Positions 45,163 to 57,183 are shown, counted from the first letter of the stretch. The stretch: 60,000 bases of DNA from Adiantum capillus-veneris (GCA_014529385.2 CM043954.1:7071806-7131805), one strand, 5' to 3'. Notes: a model not told the origin generated them from the sequence alone. Translations and numbers: made by a program.

Positions 45163-45551
45163 GGAAATAGGGGGACGACCTGGGTAACACCTAAGGGGGA
45201 TGAAATTCCACCACTCGTACCCTTAAATATGCTAGAAGCAATGCATATAGATTCTGATAACCTACAAGATGAAAGTTTGACTGGCATTGGAACCAGTATC
45301 GCCTCACAAGACTATAGCCCACACGATTTGGGGTCAAAATCATCAATTGAAATTGACTCTGAGGATGAAGAATCTATGTTAAATCTTAGTGCAAATGTGG
45401 GGACAAACCATTCAGGGCCCAGTGGTACCCCAGATGACAATCTATCCAAGGGAGCATAAGACACAAGAAGCACTTCATCTAGTGACTCTTCACTAGAGAT
45501 CTGTTGTAATCGAAAATTAGACAAGAAGAGTAAGAGATATAAGAGGTGATG
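45163..45551 (+). pseudogene. Protease-RT linker of element B
   Basis: Frame 45229-45459 (76 aa) and the stretch to 45548 encode an acidic, serine-rich linker (SSIEIDSEDEESMLNL; STSSSDSSLEICC). It stops where chromovirus G is inserted. The deleted copy A lacks everything after the equivalent of 45257. Confidence 0.6.
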
Positions 45552-47199
45552 TGTAATAAAATCTAATATCTAATATCTAACCAACCTAAATGAGTCTCTC
45601 ATATTAAATTGATCACTTAATGTGGGAGAATAAAGGGGAACAAGTGTTAAGATATAGACATGTGCTTATAGATCTATCTCAACACGGGGCCAATGGTAAA
45701 GGGGCCCAAATGAGATATGGTCTATCAAAGATCAAGGCTAACAAATGGAGCATAAGACCTTAGGGTTAGCTTCATTGAAGACCTCCAATAATGTGTGTAA
45801 AAGTCCTTTGACCTTAGGTAAGCTAGGGCTGACCTTGAGGCGCGGGAACCCGACCCAGCTCGAGGTGCTTGTCCTGCTTGTCATGCTTGATGACTAAGGT
45901 GCTTGATGATTGAGGTGCTTGATGATTGAGGTGCTTGATATGCTTGAGGTGCTTAATTATTGAGATGCTTGAGGTGCTTGACATGCTTGAGATGCTAGGG
46001 TTGTACTTAAGGTGAGAATCTAGCCCAAGCTTAAAGTGCTTAACGGCCAAGCTTGTGGTGGGAACTGGGCCTATGTATGAGGGGCTTGAGGTGTCAAAAA
46101 GTCAAATATTCAATCCCTACAAGGAGGGGGCCAGCCCTACATGAGGGGGGATGAGAGAGAACACCCACACACTCACACAAGGCATGCATGGTACAAAGAA
46201 AGCAAAAGGGACACTTGTCAAGTTCCTCCTCATGTTGCCCTCATGGTGTGCCTGAAGCCTATTGGTTGGCCACCCAAGGGGTCCAATAATAATTTAGGAG
46301 ATTTAATTAATTGATTTAGCATTTATCTAGCCCTCTCTCTCAAAGGGGAAAGGGGGACACTTGTCTGAAGGCTACCCTTGCTGCTTGTAATGCCTCCTGG
46401 TTGTGATTGGCTAGGCCTGGAGGGGTCCAATGAGCTTCAAGCATCAACTACAAGGGGGGGTCGACCCAAGCAAGCTAGGGGGTTGCTTAGGGGGTATAAT
46501 CACCCACACACACTCACAAACACTCTCATTGTGTGCTATGCAAAGTGCAAGAGCTCCCTCTCCTTCTCCAAGCAAGTAGAGGTTGAGAGCCTACACCAAC
46601 ACTCTTGGATATGGAGTGCAAAACCAACCAAGAGCCATGCTTCAATGCTTAATCTTGCCATCTCCTTATTCTTCATTACTATGCTATTATGTATGCTAGC
46701 AACAAGAGTTATGATAAGTGAGGAACTAATTCTTTCTCCTACGAAATGTTTCTTCTTCCTCTTCCCTACCCTCATTCCCTGCTAGCTCTCTCCACCTTCG
46801 AAGGTGTTTGAGGTCTAGGGACTGAGGCTTGGGATAGTTAAAGATTTCTTCAAGTTTATGTTATGTTTGTGATGCATGAATATTTCCATCTTCATTGCAT
46901 CACCTAGGTCACAAGGAACACAAAGATTGTATTGTAACAAGTCTCTCTTAATGGGAGAAATCATAATACAAATGCCGATTGGAGGGGGGACTGGCTCCAC
47001 ATAAATCCGGTCCTCAACTATTGTCATGTTCTCTAAATTCTCTCTCTTGCAAAAGTATTGTTCATGCCAAGTTAACTAATTGCTATGATTATGTTGCTAT
47101 CTTCAATTATGTTCACCCGCTATGCTCACAAAGTCATTTCTCAAAAGTACTCTCATTAATTTCCGCTACTCTCAAATTAAATAGGCCAATTCCATTACA
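45552..47199 (+). repeat. 5' LTR of element G
   Basis: About 1648 bp, TGTAATAAAATC to TCCATTACA. Contains a minisatellite of GGTGCTTGA-type units at about 45861-45994 that differs in copy number from the 3' LTR. A candidate TATA element GGGGTATAATCACC lies at about 46491-46504. Confidence 0.9.
45861..45994 (+). repeat. Minisatellite (G/A)GGTGCTTGA in the G LTR
   Basis: Tandem variants of GAGGTGCTTGA(TGATT). The 3' LTR copy at about 53064-53163 is shorter, so unit number changed after insertion. Confidence 0.8.
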
Positions 47200-47200
47200 T

Positions 47201-47212
47201 TGGTATCAGAGC
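47201..47212 (+). other. Primer-binding site of element G (initiator tRNA-Met)
   Basis: TGGTATCAGAGC, exactly the plant tRNA-iMet site, one base after the LTR end. Confidence 0.9.
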
Positions 47213-47641
47213 ATTTTGTTTCTCTTTTCTTGCTTAAGAAGAGAGGTCCTTAAGTAGCCTATAAATGGTTGATGTTGTTAATTATATTAGGGTAAGTGGA
47301 ACTGGGATCTATTATCGGTTTTGTTGAGCCCACTATGTGGGAGATGGTGCACACCTCGGGAGCTTTGAACTTAATAATGGAGTCTTTTTAGACTTGCCTA
47401 TGGCTTTACCATTATTGAGCCATAAGAAGTCCGAAAGGAGATAGCCCTTGGCAACTCTGCTATGTTAGAACTACTCCTCTACTCTCTATAATTAACCACT
47501 TCGAGCCGTGGGTGTAGATACTTAAGAGCCGATTTTCAAAGGCTAAGAGGAGTGGAAACTAAGGTTTTGAATTGCCAAAGCATACACTAAGTACATACAT
47601 AAATTTTGTTAACATGTATTGACAATAATCAAGAGAGTAGA
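47213..47641 (+). other. 5' leader of element G
   Basis: About 430 bp without a notable ORF between PBS and the first ATG (47642). Confidence 0.7.
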
Positions 47642-50600
47642 ATGAACATTGATAGCTTTGATTTTGCACATGAAGGTGCTGATGATGATGCTCCCATGTT
47701 AGTGAATTATCTCGTCACTAGGTTGCAGCAAGCTATGGGCAACCCTGCTTTGCAAGCCGAAGTTACTCAACAACTTCGTGCTTATGGAATTTCCCTTCCT
47801 CTCCAAGAGGAGAGAGAGCTTAGGAGGCCTCTTGAAGAGACCCCCAAAAGAAGACTCTCTCCCATTCGAGAGGAGGAATCCAAAGAGCAAGAAAGCAATG
47901 AAAGTTTAAGTTCCTCTGAAGATGTGGCTTCACGAAGACGACGGTCTAGACGATCGCCCACTCCTCCCAAGAGGAAAATATCAACACATAGTCCCTCTCC
48001 TCATCACTCTGAAAGGCAAGAGAGGAAACAAAGGAAGAAAAGGTCTAGGAAGAGGTCACCCTCTTCTCCTTCTTCTTCACCTTCCTCCTCTTCCGACAAA
48101 AGCTATGGCTATTCGCCTAGAGAATACAAGAGGGGAGGACATCGCAAATCATTTCCTGCATGGCAAAGGTCACAAAAGCTAAAGAAGTTCAAGGAGGGAG
48201 GAAAGAGTATCTCTTTTCTCACCTATGATGGCACCTTTGGTGCTACCGACAAAGTGTTGGCCTTCATACAACAAATTGATGCGGCCTTTGGAGACGAGGG
48301 CTTCATAGAGTCCTCTAAGCTATGCCATGTAGCTATGCACTTCCAAAAATCAGCTCGTCAATGGTGGGCTAGCCTTCGTGGAAATGGTGAAGCCCCAAAG
48401 ATATGGAAAACTCTACGAGTTTCCATCATGAAGCAATTCCTTGCAAGCGATGCAAAGGACAAAGTGCTTACCGAATGGCGTAGCTTGAAGCTCCTCTCCC
48501 ATGAGTCTATCCACAAATATGTAGACAAGTTTTGGGATTTACATCTCAAGGCTACTGTCTTTCAAAAGATAGACTTTGCCGAGCAAAGGCAACAATTCTG
48601 TGCGGGATTACCTGAAGAGATGACCGAATACATCAACTCTCAACGGCCTGGTACTATTAGCGAAGTAATCCATCACACCATGGTTGATTCACGCATCAAT
48701 TTCCATCAAGGGGCTAGACGTAATGTCAAGCCCATGGAAAACAAAGACAAAAATGATGCAAAGGGGAAAACCAATGTTCAAAATACTTCCCAAGTCAATT
48801 CCAACAACAACAACAATCGGTCCAAGGAGAAGGGAGTTTACAAAGGTAAAAACAAACTCTCTCCTAAAGAGCTTGAAGCTTTTCGCCAATACCATAAGTG
48901 TTTGAAGTGTGGGGAGCAAGGACATGGCTATCGTTCTTGCCCCAAGAAGAATACTCGCAATGAGACTCCTAGGGCTTCCACCATCGAAGCTCCAAAAGAG
49001 GATGCTCATTGCAAAGGATCATCACTTTCCTATGCTTGGGGAAAGGTAAGAGAGCATGATTCCTTCATCTTGTTTGACCCTGGCTCTACTCTCAACTTCA
49101 TATCAACGGAGTTGGCCACCAAGTTGGGCATTCAAGCTTTTGAGATGGGAGATATAGTAGTGGCTGATGCAGCTTTCAAGGGACAACAAGCCTCCGTTAC
49201 TCCCTTGATTGGGAAGTTGAGGCTTCATGTCCAGAGCTATGTCGACAAAGAAGACTTCTTCATCTCTCCTCTCCAACATGAGGATGTTATCCTAGGGGCA
49301 CCATGGTTTGATCGCATGGCTGCCAACATGAAGTTCCCTGAAAGGAAAATCTACTTCACCTACAGGGGAAAGAACATGTATATAGATGCTAGTGAGCGTG
49401 GTCGCACTATTCCACTTGTAAATCCTCTTGCTTTTGATAAGTCAATGAAGAGCTCAGTTTCTGCGTACATGATTTTTGTCAAAGATTCTCTAAAAGATAC
49501 TAATGTTTCATCAAATGTAAATGGTAGGAATCAAGAAGAGTTAGACTTGTCTAATTTTCTAAAAGGATTCCAAGATGTGTTCATCGATGATATACCTATG
49601 GACTTACCTCCAAAACGAGGGGATGATGACCATCGCATTGAGCTCCTTCCTGGAAGCTCACCACCTAACAAGCCTCCTTATCGAGTCTCACAAGCTCAAC
49701 AAGAGGAGATCATGAGGCAAGTACAAGAGCTGGTAGACAAAGGGATGGTGAGGCCTAGTTCCTATCCCTTTTGTTCTCCAGTCCTTTTAGTGCAAAATAA
49801 AGATGGTACATACCGTATGTGTGTGGACTATAAAGCACTAAACCATATCACTATCAAAAACAAATTTCCCGTACCTCAGGTAGAAGATCTGTTTGATAAG
49901 CTACAAGGCTCTACCTACTTCAGTAGGATTGACCTTAAGAGTGGCTATCATCAAATAAGGATAGTGGATGAAGATATCTCAAAGACCGCGTTTTGCACAA
50001 CGTTTGGACTTTATGAATACCTAGTCATGCCTTTTGGCTTGACTAATGCACCGGCTACGTTCAATCGTTTGATGGAGAAAATTTTTAGACCATACCGCAA
50101 ATTCACTGGAGTGTTCTTTGATGATATCATCATCTACTCCAAGTCTTTGGAGGAACATAAGCAACATCTCCAAGTGATTTTTCAAGCATTGAGGGAGAAC
50201 AAGATTTTTCTCAACCAAAAGAAAAGAAAATTCTTCCTTCAAGAGATTCAATATCTAGGTCATATTATCTCTAAAGATGGTATCCGAATGGATCCATCAA
50301 AGTTAGAGTTGATAAAAGCATGGCCTAACCCAAGAAATCTACATGAGCTAAGAAGCTTTGTTGGTATGTGCGCATACTATAGACGCTTCATAGCAAAATT
50401 CTCTCAAGTAGCAGGACCACTACACGACTTAACTAAGAAGAACTTTAAGTTTGTGTGGACTGTTAAGGAGCAAAATGCTTTTGAAAAGATCAAAGAGAAG
50501 CTTACTTCCCAACCAGTCCTCGTGCTTCCGGATCTCTCAAAGCCATTTGAGGTCCAATGTGATGCTTGTGGTGATTGCCTTGGAGCAATTTTGCTTCAAG

Positions 50601-52393
50601 AAGGGCATGCCATAGCATATGAGAGCCGAAGGCTCAATATTGATGAACTAGTCTTGGGCATTTATGAGAAAGAGCTTTTAGATGTTCTACATGCCCTAGA
50701 CACATGGAAGCACTACCTATTGGGGACTCCATTTATCCTACGAACCGACCACCAAAGTCTCAAGTATTTCATGATGCAAACCAAGCTTTCCGACAAACAA
50801 ATGAGGTGGGAAAATTTTCTTTCGCAATTTAATTTCCATATTGCTCACATAGCTGGTAAGCACAATTAAGTGGCCGATGCACTTTCACGACGACCCAAAG
50901 TTAATGCGGTGTCTATAGCTACTCACAATGATCTATCCTCTATGATAGATGAGTATGCTATTGACCCTGACTTTAGAGACATAATGTCAGCCCTTGCTTT
51001 GGGGAAGAAAGAGGAACCATTCACCTTGCAGGATGGTTATCTTCTCCACAACAATAGGCTATGTGTTACCCATTCCCTTCGTGAGAAAGTTATGTATGAA
51101 TCCCATGCTCCTCCATATGCGGGGCATAGAGGTATTCAACCTACTCTCCGAGGAGTAGATACGTAATTCTATTGGCCTACCATGAAAGTGGACATACAAG
51201 AGTATGTTTCAAAATATTTAGTATGCCAAAAGACCAAGTATGATAGAGGGAAGCAACCTGGATTACTCCAGCCATTGCCTATTCCAAATTCACCATGGGA
51301 GAGTATATCCATGGATTTCATCTTTGGATTACCCAAGTCTATCCATGGGAATACACGAATATGGACAATAGTTGACAGGTTTAGCAAGGAAGCACATTTT
51401 ATTCCTGTCAAAAAGACTATTAAGGCACATCAAATGGCAACTCTCTTCATATCTCAGATTTTCAAGCACCGTGGATTACCCACATCCATCGTGTCAGATA
51501 GAGATCCTAGAATGACCAGTAATTTCTGGAAATGTCTCTTTGAAAATCTAGGAACAAGATTGAATTTCTCTTCGGCCTATCACCCACAAACGGGTGGCCA
51601 AAGTGAGATAGCCAATCTTATGATACTCGATCTACTCAAGACTTATGTTACCGAAGTAGATCCACGCTCACAATGGGAAAAGTACTTACCTCTTGTAGAG
51701 TATGCCTACAATAATACTGTACATACTTATATGGGAAAAGAACCTTTTGAGATCATTGAGGGAAGACCTAAAAGTCCCTTGCTAATCAAAGTACATGGGA
51801 AGATCTTCGCCGCCGATGAGTATAGTCGTGACCTACAAGAATCTTTTCAAAAGATTAAGGAGGCTATATCCATCTCTCAACAAAGGAAAAAAGCTACTGC
51901 TGATAAGCACAGAAGAGCCTTAATGTTCAAAGAAAATGATTGGGTCCTACTCAAGTTTCCTAAGGCTCGATTAAGGCAAACGACGGGCAAAAATCCTACG
52001 GGCCATCAAAAGTATTATGCTAAACTAGCAAAAAGATACTATGGTCCTTTCCAAATCTTGAAGCCCATCAATGAGACGGCTTATCAACTCAAGTTTCCCA
52101 ACCATTGGCTCATACACAATGCCTTTCATGTAAGCCTACTTAAGCCCAACAAAGCAGAGCCACCAACCGAACCAATTATTGAAGACCCTCCCGAAGTTGA
52201 AGACCAAGAAGAGGTGCTACAACCCAAAGTTGTCCTTCGGCATGAAGACAAGGTACTACGACATGGTAAGATTATCTGACGGTATCTTATTAAGTTTAAA
52301 AATTATCCTTTTGAAGATGCTAGATGGATGCAAGAAATACAGCTTAAGGATAGTATGAACCTTGTCATTGCTTACAATGCTACATTAGAGTAA
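47642..52393 (+). pseudogene. Gag-Pol polyprotein of chromovirus G (three in-frame stops)
   Basis: One frame from ATG 47642 to the TAA at 52391-52393, interrupted by TAA (50867), TAA (51164) and TGA (52277). Order: an Arg/Ser-rich N-terminus (RRRRSRRSPTPPKRK; SPSSPSSSPSSSSDKS), Gag capsid (SARQWWASLRG), zinc knuckle CLKCGEQGHGYRSC, retropepsin with FDPGSTLNFIS, RT (RIDLKSGYHQIR, MPFGLTNAPATFNR, catalytic FFDDIIIYSK), RNase H (QCDACGDCLGAILL, YEKELLDVLHAL, LRTDHQSLKYF), integrase (catalytic D in SMDFIFGLP, D in IVSDRDPRM, E in GQSEIANLM) and a chromodomain (RYLIKFKNYPFEDARWM) after the TGA. The integrase zinc site has Tyr for the first Cys (KYLVCQKTK). There are no frameshifts, so decay is recent. 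The chromodomain is thought to guide insertion to marked chromatin. Confidence 0.93.
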
Positions 52394-52752
52394 GCAAATG
52401 TACAAATTTCTTTTAAATGACGCGTGTTTTTGTCTTATTAGACTAGTCCTCTTTTTAATTGTGCACAAATTTAACTATTATGCATGCTTAGCATCATGTT
52501 TGTGATGATGACGTCTCTCAAACACCAAGTAGAATTTGTCACTCTACTTTGGGAGAATGAAATGGACTAAAGAGCAGACATGCTTGCGACAGCTATGTCT
52601 CCCAAGAACTAAATGGATTAGTCATTCATCTTGGAAAGATGTTGGAGGGTAAAAAGGGATCCTCTACCCGCTAAGTAAAATTCACTAATGCCTAAGGCTT
52701 TATCTCTTCTACCTCATAGTCGAGGACGACTATGATTTCAAGAGAGAGGTAA
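52394..52752 (+). other. 3' untranslated part of element G with polypurine tract
   Basis: Non-coding; a purine run (CAAGAGAGAGGTAA, about 52739-52752) directly before the 3' LTR is the likely plus-strand primer. Confidence 0.65.
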
Positions 52753-53893
52753 TGTCATAAAATCTAATATCTAATATCTAACCAACCCAAATGATTCTCT
52801 CATATTAAAATGATCACTTAATGTGGGAGAATAAAGGGAAACAAGTGTTAAGATATAGACATGTGTTTATAGATCTATCTCAACATGGGGCCAATGGTTA
52901 AGGGGCCCAAATGAGAGATAGTCTATCAAAGATCAAGGCTAAAAAATGGAGCATAAGACCTTAAGGTTATCTTCATTGAAGACCTCCAATAATGTGTGTA
53001 AAAGTCCTTTGATCTTAGGTAAGCTAGGGCTGACCTTGAGGCGCGGGAACCGGACCCAGCGCGAGGTGCTTGTCCTGCTTGTCATGCTTGATGACTAAGT
53101 GCTTGAGGTGCTTGATGATTGAGGTGCTTGAGATGCTTGAGGGGCTTGACATGCTTGAGATGCTAGGGTTGCACTTATGGTGAGAACCTAGCCCAAGCTT
53201 AAAGTGCTTAACGGCCAAGCTTGTGGTGGGAACTGGGCCTATGTATGAGGGGATTGAGGTGTCAAAAAGTCAAGGCATGCATGGTACAAACAAAGCAAAA
53301 GGGACACTTGTCAAGTTCCTCCTCATGTTGCCCTCACGGTGTGCCTGAAGCCTATTGGTTGGCCACCCAAGGGGTCCAATAATAATTTAGGAGATTTAAT
53401 TAATTGATTTAGCATTTATCTAGCCCTCTCTCTCAAAGGGGTAAGGGGGACACTTGTCTCAACGCTACCCTTGCTGCTTGTAATGCCTCCTGCTTGTGAT
53501 TGGCTAGGTCTGGAGGGGTCCAACGAGCTTCAAGCATGAGCTACAAGGGGGGGGGGTCGACCCAAGCAAGCTAGGGGGTTGCTTAGGGGGTATACTCACC
53601 ACACACACTCACAAACACTCTCATTGTGTGCTATGCAAAGTGCAAGAGCTCCCTCTCCTTCTCTAAGCAAGTAGAGGTTGAGAGCCTACTCCAACACTCT
53701 TGGATATGGAGTGCAAATCTAACCAAGAGCCATGCTTCAATGCTTAAGCTTGCCATCTCCTTCTTCTTCATTACTATGCTATTATGTATGCTAGCAACAA
53801 GAGTTATGATAAGTGAGAAACTAATTCTTTCTCCTACGAAATGTTTCTTCTTCCTCTTCCCTACCCTCATTCCCTGCTAGCTCTCTCCACTTT
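52753..53893 (+). repeat. 3' LTR of element G (truncated)
   Basis: Starts TGTCATAAAATC. Compared with the 5' LTR it lacks 75 bp (46106-46180) between two CAA copies, has fewer minisatellite units, and stops at CTCTCCACT, after which the RT of element B begins. Confidence 0.9.
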
Positions 53894-55277
53894 GGTCAAT
53901 GCCGCCACTAGGAGGAACCATTACCCCTTTCCATATTCAGAACATGTGCTTGAAAGAGTTGTAGGGAAGGAAGCTTATAGCTTTTTAGATGGGTACTCTG
54001 GCTACAATCAAATCACAATTGCGCTGGAGGACCAAGCTACAACAGCCTTTATAACCGAATTTGGAGTGTTCGCATTTCGTGTTATGGATTTTGGCTTAAC
54101 CAATGCCCTTGCTACCTTTCAAAGATTAATAAACATTGCTTTTAGAGAATATTTGAGGGAGTTTTGTGAAGCTTTCTTAGATGACCTTTGTGTTTATTCC
54201 TCTTGGAAAGAACATCTATCATGCTTACGAAAAGTGTTTGAGAAGTGTAGATTGTATCGCATCTCCTTAAACCCTTTCAAATGCCAATTTTGGGTTAAAC
54301 ATGGAGTCATTTTAGGGCATATAGTGTCCAAAAATGGGATTTCCGTAGATGTGAGCAAAATTAAAGCCATTGCTGAATTGCCACCACCTACAAACTATAA
54401 AGGAGTTCAAAGGTTCGTGGGCCATGTTGGTTATTACCAACGGTTTATTTTAAACTTTGCCGAGATAGCTCGTCTTTTGTACAAGCTTCTTATTGAGTTC
54501 CGATGGACTGCGGAGTGTGACCATGCTTATGAGTCATTGAAAAAGACCTTGACTAGCGCTCCTATTCTACAAGTGCCCAATTGGAATGTAATTTTCCATG
54601 TGCATATTGATGCATCAAACTTTGCTATTGGGTGTGTTCTAGCTCAACCAGGAGAACATAAACTGGACTACCCCATTAGCTTTGCAAGTCGTCAATTGAA
54701 TGATGCCGAGAGAAACTACACCACTACAGAGCGAGAAGGTTTAGGTATGATTTATGCAGTGAAGAAATTTTGCTACTACCTTCTAGCCAGCAAGTTTTTG
54801 TTCTATGTTGATCATCAAGCCTTGTTGTATCTAGTAAATAAACCTTGTTCCACGGGAAGAATTACACGATGGTTGTTAATTCTCCTTGAGTTTGATTTTA
54901 TTGTTGTGGTGAGACCTGGTAAAAGACATGTCATGGCGGATCATTTGTCTCGCATACCCAATGGTGAAGCCCCTACTAGAGTCGATGATGAGTTGCCCGA
55001 TAATTCTCTATTCCTAGTCGAAACCATACCTGAATGGAGTGAGAAGATTGTGGACTTTCTAGTTAATGGTTTTCCACCCAAAGAGCTTTGTAAAGATATA
55101 GCTCAAAAACTGTTAAAAGAATGTGAACCTTACTCTCTCATTGCAGGAACTCTCTACAGGCTAGGGAAAGATGATATTCTTAGACGTTGTGCTCGTGAGG
55201 ATGAGTATTTATACATACTGCAAGAAGCCTACATGGCCAAGCAAATGGCAAAGCCGAGAGCACCAACAAGACCTTAA
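53890..55277 (+). pseudogene. RT, RNase H and integrase N-terminus of element B
   Basis: The frame is open from about 53841 but B sequence starts at about 53890; the RT fingers are missing. Blocks: NAATRRNHYPFPYSEHVLE, AYSFLDGYSGYNQITI, MDFGLTNALATFQR, catalytic FLDDLCVYSS (two Asp kept) and LGHIVSKNGISVD. RNase H follows at about residues 240-365: VHIDASNFAIGCVLAQ, TTEREGLGMIYA and YVDHQALLYL. Its Glu and Asp residues are visible. The integrase zinc region begins (LYRLGKDDILRRCAREDE) but is cut after LQEAYM; the integrase catalytic core is deleted, and coding similarity returns at about 55290 with NWDLKLTSALWAY in another frame. FLDGYSGYNQI fits Athila/Tat-type RT. Confidence 0.88.
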
Positions 55278-56549
55278 TCTCTATCTTGACCAAAACGGTG
55301 AAAGCTCATCGCACAAATTGGGATTTAAAGCTTACATCAGCTCTATGGGCTTATCGTACTGCGTACAAAGTTGCCATGAACTGCACACCCTTTAAGATGG
55401 TGTATGGCCGTTATGCCATGGGAGTTTGTCGTTCCTAGTCTTCGAGTAGCTTCTCAAGAAGGTTGGGATGGTAACCCCTTAGTTGAGAGATTATATATCC
55501 TTGAAAGGATAGATGAAGAGAGGCAATTAGCTGTGCAAAATGCACTTGTGGAGAAAGATAGGAGGAAGAAATGGTTTGACCGTCATCTAAAGAACAAAGA
55601 TATCAACGTTGGTGATAAAGTCCTTATGTATGAAGTGCATAACGAAAAGAAAAAGTTGAAATATGCGGAAAAAGGACCATCTAGAGTATGTGAGATCACC
55701 CCACAAGGAACCATTCGTGTGGAGACTCTTGATGGAGTTGAAACCATTGGATTCCTCAATGGGAACAAATTTAAAAGATACTATGATCCTTTAAGCCAAG
55801 AGGAGCTACGTGCCATCCATAAAAAAAAGGCAGCCAAGGCACAAATAGAATTGAAGAAGATACAAGCTCAAGCTGAGGCTAAGGAGCGACAACAACGCAT
55901 AAGAAGAAAACGAGAGGCTAACCTTGGAGTCACACATGCATTCCACGTTGAAACTGATGAGGATTGGTTGGACTCTGACACACCTCTACAATACCCTATT
56001 GAGCTAAACAACACCTATGGAAAAGTGCTATATAACGCCTTATTGGACACGGGTGCTAAATATAATCTGGTATCATATGGGGTGTGGTGTCAGTTAGGGA
56101 AGCCACCTCTATCTGAGAGTATTATCCAAGTGAAGGGTGTCAACAAGAAAAAAAGTACGGTTTTTGGAATCTGGCACACTTCTGCCAGTTATGACAATGG
56201 GGTTGTAGCTCAAGACTTTTTGGTCATGCCTGTTGGAACTATGGAGGGTAATATAAACCTAGGACACACGTGGATGATAGCCACCAAATCCTTTATTGAT
56301 TGGGGGACAGAGGGTGTCACAACACAGAAACCAACTCTTAGCTTTGCCACTCAAGCCATAGTCCCTGAGATATTGCCTCTTAAGGAAATAAAACCCAAAA
56401 CATTGCATGTCCAAGAGGTTGAACCATATGTCCCCATAGCCCAACTCTCTAGAGCTTCAACAAATGTAGTTGAAATAAAGCTTGAGACACACAAGACCCA
56501 TCCCAATATAACAAAGAAAATATACAAGTGGGTCCCTAAGCTTCTTTAG
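55278..56549 (+). CDS. Integrase C-terminus fused to a second retropepsin-like domain (element B)
   Basis: The frame 55404-56549 (381 aa) begins in the integrase C-terminus: RKKWFDRHLKNKDINVGDKV, LKYAEKGPSRVCEI and FLNGNKFKRYY. A long basic, Lys/Gln-rich helix follows (residues about 135-175, KKAAKAQIELKKIQAQAEAK). At about residues 205-310 comes a second aspartic-protease-like unit: a canonical LLDTGAKYNLVSYGVW loop (intact DTG), hydrophobic strands, QDFLVMPVGTMEGNINLGHTW (an ILGR.W-like lobe motif) and FIDWG. The upstream protease of the same element has only a DDG/DGG loop. The fusion is in one uninterrupted frame. The link to the integrase core upstream is broken by a frame change near 55405. 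Enzymatic function is inferred from motifs only. Confidence 0.8.
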
Positions 56550-57183
56550 CAACCATAGCCAGTGCTAAAAGACAACATCCTGGTAAGAGACGTCTCATTG
56601 GTCCCAAGAAATGTAAAGAAACGTTGCGTTGGATTCCTAAAAAACTATTGGAAGCCCAAGGCTACTATGAAGGAAATGATCAAATCTGGGTGCCAAAACG
56701 TAAATTGTTCTATTACTTGTCACCGGGCCCATGTGAGCTCAATCATGTGGCTCCAAAACAAATTGAAGATCGCGGAAAGGAAAAAATCACGGAATGCTAC
56801 ACACCTGCTCCAGAGCTAGTTTGGGTACCGAAGAAAGAACGATTTGTTCCACCTAGCTCAGGAACAGGGAAATCAAATAAAGCTTCTTGCTCTTCGTGAA
56901 GTTCCTATATGGAAATAGAAGCTTCAACACAACCTCCACCTACCATTGTACATATCCATACAAGCAAGAAAGAGTTTGCACCTCCCGTTGTAAGTTCACC
57001 ACCTACAACAATTTTGCAAATAAAATCATGGGAGAGTACCTCACCACCCTTGCAACTAGATGAAACGCATAGGGTGGTTGAAAACTATTGGTTAAAGCCT
57101 TCACCTATAACAACTTGGAACAACTGGTTTCAAAGGGTGACGACATCATTCCAAAAGGTATGATCTACCCAAGGAAGGGGGGA
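56550..57183 (+). pseudogene. C-terminal W(V/I)PK tail of element B
   Basis: After a frame break at 56549 (1 bp relative to A) the tail continues at 56624-56899: RWIPKKLLEAQGYYEG, NDQIWVPKRK, ELVWVPKKERFVPP. With KWVPK at 56527-56541 this makes four spaced W(V/I)PK motifs, all shared with A. A Thr/Pro-rich stretch follows to about 57150. A purine run (AAGGAAGGGGGGAG, about 57172-57185) closes the region. I recognise no known domain. Confidence 0.65.

Larger units (their letters stand above)
45552..53893 (+). mobile_element. Element G: Ty3/gypsy chromovirus nested in element B
   Basis: Order: 5' LTR (45552-47199), PBS, Gag-Pol in a single frame with three stop codons, chromodomain at the C-terminus, purine tract, 3' LTR (52753-53893, truncated). 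The 3' LTR lacks its last about 400 bp together with the RT N-terminus of B, so one deletion removed both and the target duplication cannot be tested. Left flank is TGATG. The LTRs differ by roughly 5% by eye in the first 330 bp, so G is older than C. Confidence 0.92.
32142..57183 (+). mobile_element. Element B: Athila-like Ty3/gypsy retrotransposon hosting CACTA and chromovirus insertions
   Basis: Order: LTR (32142-32715), PBS, leader, Gag (split by CACTA), protease, insertion G, then RT, RNase H, partial integrase and a C-terminal extension with a second protease-like domain and W(V/I)PK tail. Homology to A ends at 57183 because A leaves the window there; the 3' LTR of B is not in the window. 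Without the nested elements about 9.5 kb remain. Left flank TTAAG (32137-32141) within a LINE RT. Many frame breaks and two large deletions (RT N-terminus, integrase core). Confidence 0.88.
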
